Assembly (NCBI RefSeq): GCF_022601715.1
Contig: NZ_JAKVIM010000029.1
Span: 1-39,676, forward strand
DNA from: Acinetobacter zhairuonensis
GTDB lineage: Bacteria; Pseudomonadota; Gammaproteobacteria; Pseudomonadales; Moraxellaceae
Direction: 5' to 3'
DNA: 39,676 bases
Of this stretch, positions 38,060 to 39,676 are shown piece by piece. How positions within the stretch are numbered: position 1 is the stretch's first letter; every line of letters begins with the position of its first letter. The notes below the pieces were generated by a model. That model was not told the origin of the DNA. It worked only from the letters and a program-made list of their open reading frames with translations, and searched no databases. The translations under genes were made by a program, and so were the position numbers.

Positions 38060-39676
38060 TTATGATGCTTGTTTTAATGCACACTTCGCTAAGGTCAGCA
38101 TGGCTTTACTGAGCATAGTTATGTTGTCTTGTTCACGGATCAGTTTGTCTTTCCACTGTTGAGCTGTTAGATCTTCACCTGTCTTTTTAGATGAAATAAC
38201 CAGGTTCGGATCAGCTTCTAGTTTGGCAATCATTTCATGCCCTTTTGGGATTTGAGAGAGGTAGCCATAGTTGTTGTGGTCAAAAATACGATTTAAGGCG
38301 GTTTCGAGCTGTTTATTGCCTTTATGGTTCACAAAATCAGACTTATTTGAACGCCCTACGTGAATGAAATTAGTTTTACCAGTAGCATCTATCGTTCTAT
38401 TCACGTACACGTCCTTATATTTCATCTCTTGAACGGTATTTCCATCCTGATCTTTATAGCTACGTGTCAGTTCTTGATGGGGTTTACCCTTTTGGTAGCG
38501 TTGATTTTCTTTCCATGCCACAGCAATAGATTCGTCAGGTTGAAAGGTTTTGCTCTCCCCTGCTGTGTCCTTCACTTGAATACGTTTAGCGGTATGTGGA
38601 ACACTGACATACTGATCAGGTTTACTGAGATCCTCGAATAGCTGATCAAGTTCTTTCATCTGAGCTTGACGTTCAGGATGTGGCGTTGAAGGTACAGGAC
38701 TTTCTAAAAGACTAAAATCAGCTTCTAGGTCAGCTTTAGGTCGACTACTCGACTCCATAAAAGTATTGATAGTTGCTAGATCTAAAAAGTCTTCATCTAT
38801 CTTTGGAAAGCTGTCTAAATCGACACGATGCACTGTACTGTCTAGGTTCGATAAATCTTTTGTTGGTACTGAAGTTGTTGTGTCATCGACTGTATGAGCA
38901 ACTAAAGCTTGTCCATCGACCATATCTGAGAATTGATTTGCTCTTGCTTCATGGGCTTGCCAATCAAAAGATTGACCACTTTTCAGTTTAGTCTGACCTC
39001 TCGCCCAACCAATGATTGTCCCTTTACCGCCTAATGCTGCTCTAGCTTCTTCATTGGAAATATTCTTCTTATCTAAAAAAGATGCTTTCCATTTTGGATT
39101 AGCTTGTATCTCATCATGTAAGAAAGACAGTTGTTCTTTTAACGCTGCATTGTTTTGTTTAAACGTACCATCGGCATTCACTAAACCTTTAGCTTGCATT
39201 CTTGCTTCTAAAGCTATGGCTCGATTGCCTTGCCAACTGAAGATACCACCATTCTTTTTAAAGTTGGCTTGATCGGTATGAAAGCCAAACATGGTCTTTA
39301 AATTAAATCCGTTCTCTCGTCCTATCTCCCCAACCAATGCTCTTGCTTGATCAGGAGTAAAACCAACCTCTTGAGCCAAATGATAACTATCATTGATACG
39401 TGTCTTTAAATCAGCACTGACTATAGATTGAAGATCAGGTACAGCTCTAGTCGTGGTATTAATACTTGTTTTTATCGTTGTATTATTAGAAGTATGATTA
39501 GACTTAATATAAGCTCTAACATCTTGAAGTGACTTAAGTTGTCCACCTGTCGCTTCAGAAATATTGACCTTCTCTCCTTTCATCACCTGTTCAATGGCTT
39601 GATTGATATTCTGTTGATGCTGAAGCAAGTCTCCTGCTGATTCAGGTACAGTTGGCATACTTGATCTATCTGCATC
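38060..39676 (-). CDS. Internal virion/ejection protein with tail-lysozyme domain, C-terminal part (gp16-like), enters from the circle join
   Basis: This is the 3' part of the 793-residue protein begun at 842. The ATG at 39658 is an internal Met (residue 262), not the true start. A lysozyme-like domain spans about residues 345-500, with G-F-T-P-D-Q-A-R-A-L-V-G-E-I-G-R-E-N-G-F containing candidate catalytic Glu372 or Glu376. It continues with an F-G-F-H-T-D-Q-A segment and R-A-I-A-L-E-A-R-M-Q-A-K-G. This looks like the phage tail lysozyme family and would cut peptidoglycan during genome entry, as the transglycosylase domain of T7 gp16 does. The stop lies 15 bp before the next ejection protein's start. 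Confidence 0.85.
   Translation of the reverse strand, partial: DADRSSMPTVPESAGDLLQHQQNINQAIEQVMKGEKVNISEATGGQLKSLQDVRAYIKSNHTSNNTTIKTSINTTTRAVPDLQSIVSADLKTRINDSYHLAQEVGFTPDQARALVGEIGRENGFNLKTMFGFHTDQANFKKNGGIFSWQGNRAIALEARMQAKGLVNADGTFKQNNAALKEQLSFLHDEIQANPKWKASFLDKKNISNEEARAALGGKGTIIGWARGQTKLKSGQSFDWQAHEARANQFSDMVDGQALVAHTVDDTTTSVPTKDLSNLDSTVHRVDLDSFPKIDEDFLDLATINTFMESSSRPKADLEADFSLLESPVPSTPHPERQAQMKELDQLFEDLSKPDQYVSVPHTAKRIQVKDTAGESKTFQPDESIAVAWKENQRYQKGKPHQELTRSYKDQDGNTVQEMKYKDVYVNRTIDATGKTNFIHVGRSNKSDFVNHKGNKQLETALNRIFDHNNYGYLSQIPKGHEMIAKLEADPNLVISSKKTGEDLTAQQWKDKLIREQDNITMLSKAMLTLAKCALKQAS

Noticed and set aside
35478..38084. Could the 868-residue frame be a T7-like RNA polymerase, given its size and the T7-like motif?
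   Set aside because: No polymerase palm or finger motifs are seen. The position after gp16 and the FFWQFKQFP segment mark it as an ejection protein.
39600..39676. The 77-bp end repeat as a natural phage direct terminal repeat
   Set aside because: It lies inside a coding gene, is short for T7-type repeats and equals a common assembly k-mer, so an assembly overlap is more likely.

Overview
The window is a complete circular, AT-rich replicon of about 39.6 kb. Its first 77 bases are repeated exactly as its last 77 (39600-39676), and one reading frame runs unbroken across that join, so the unique circle is 39,599 bp. It has the virion gene set of a short-tailed (podovirus) phage with T7-like and BPP-1-like structural proteins, together with plasmid maintenance genes: ParA with a partner, a HigBA-type toxin-antitoxin pair, a serine resolvase, and plasmid-style replication proteins. 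No integrase, DNA polymerase or single-subunit RNA polymerase is visible. The best reading is a temperate phage-plasmid. The base composition, the surface-adhesin-E-like protein and the general protein style suggest a Moraxellaceae host, most likely Acinetobacter; this is an inference.

Layout. The late block is on the minus strand and, read through the join, runs 11151 -> 1 / 39599 -> 29234. Its order is: small pre-portal protein, portal, Bbp19-like protein, scaffold, capsid, tail tubular A, tail tubular B, small membrane protein, GNAT protein, three internal virion/ejection proteins (the third, with a lysozyme domain, crosses the join), a second large ejection protein, an inserted accessory gene, small and large terminase, tail fibre, holin, M15 endolysin and an endonuclease VII remnant. 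A 17-base motif close to AATACAACTATAAATAG precedes most late units in the same orientation.

The control and replication block covers 11.2-24.9 kb. It holds small early genes, HigBA, a 1.3-kb noncoding region with a DnaA box and many inverted repeats (origin candidate), a helicase, an antirepressor behind a structured leader that resembles C4 antisense RNA organisation, two pairs of related accessory genes, parAB, and a DUF3631-like AAA+ ATPase divergent from an HTH regulator with an operator between them.

The cargo block (25.0-29.0 kb) encodes a triple-repeat exported protein, the resolvase with a candidate res site, an adhesin-E-like exported protein, and an acyltransferase-3/SGNH enzyme that probably changes host surface glycans.

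Together, the maintenance genes would keep the circle as a low-copy plasmid, the HTH regulator and antirepressor are candidates for the lysis/lysogeny switch, and the late block builds, packages and releases the virion.
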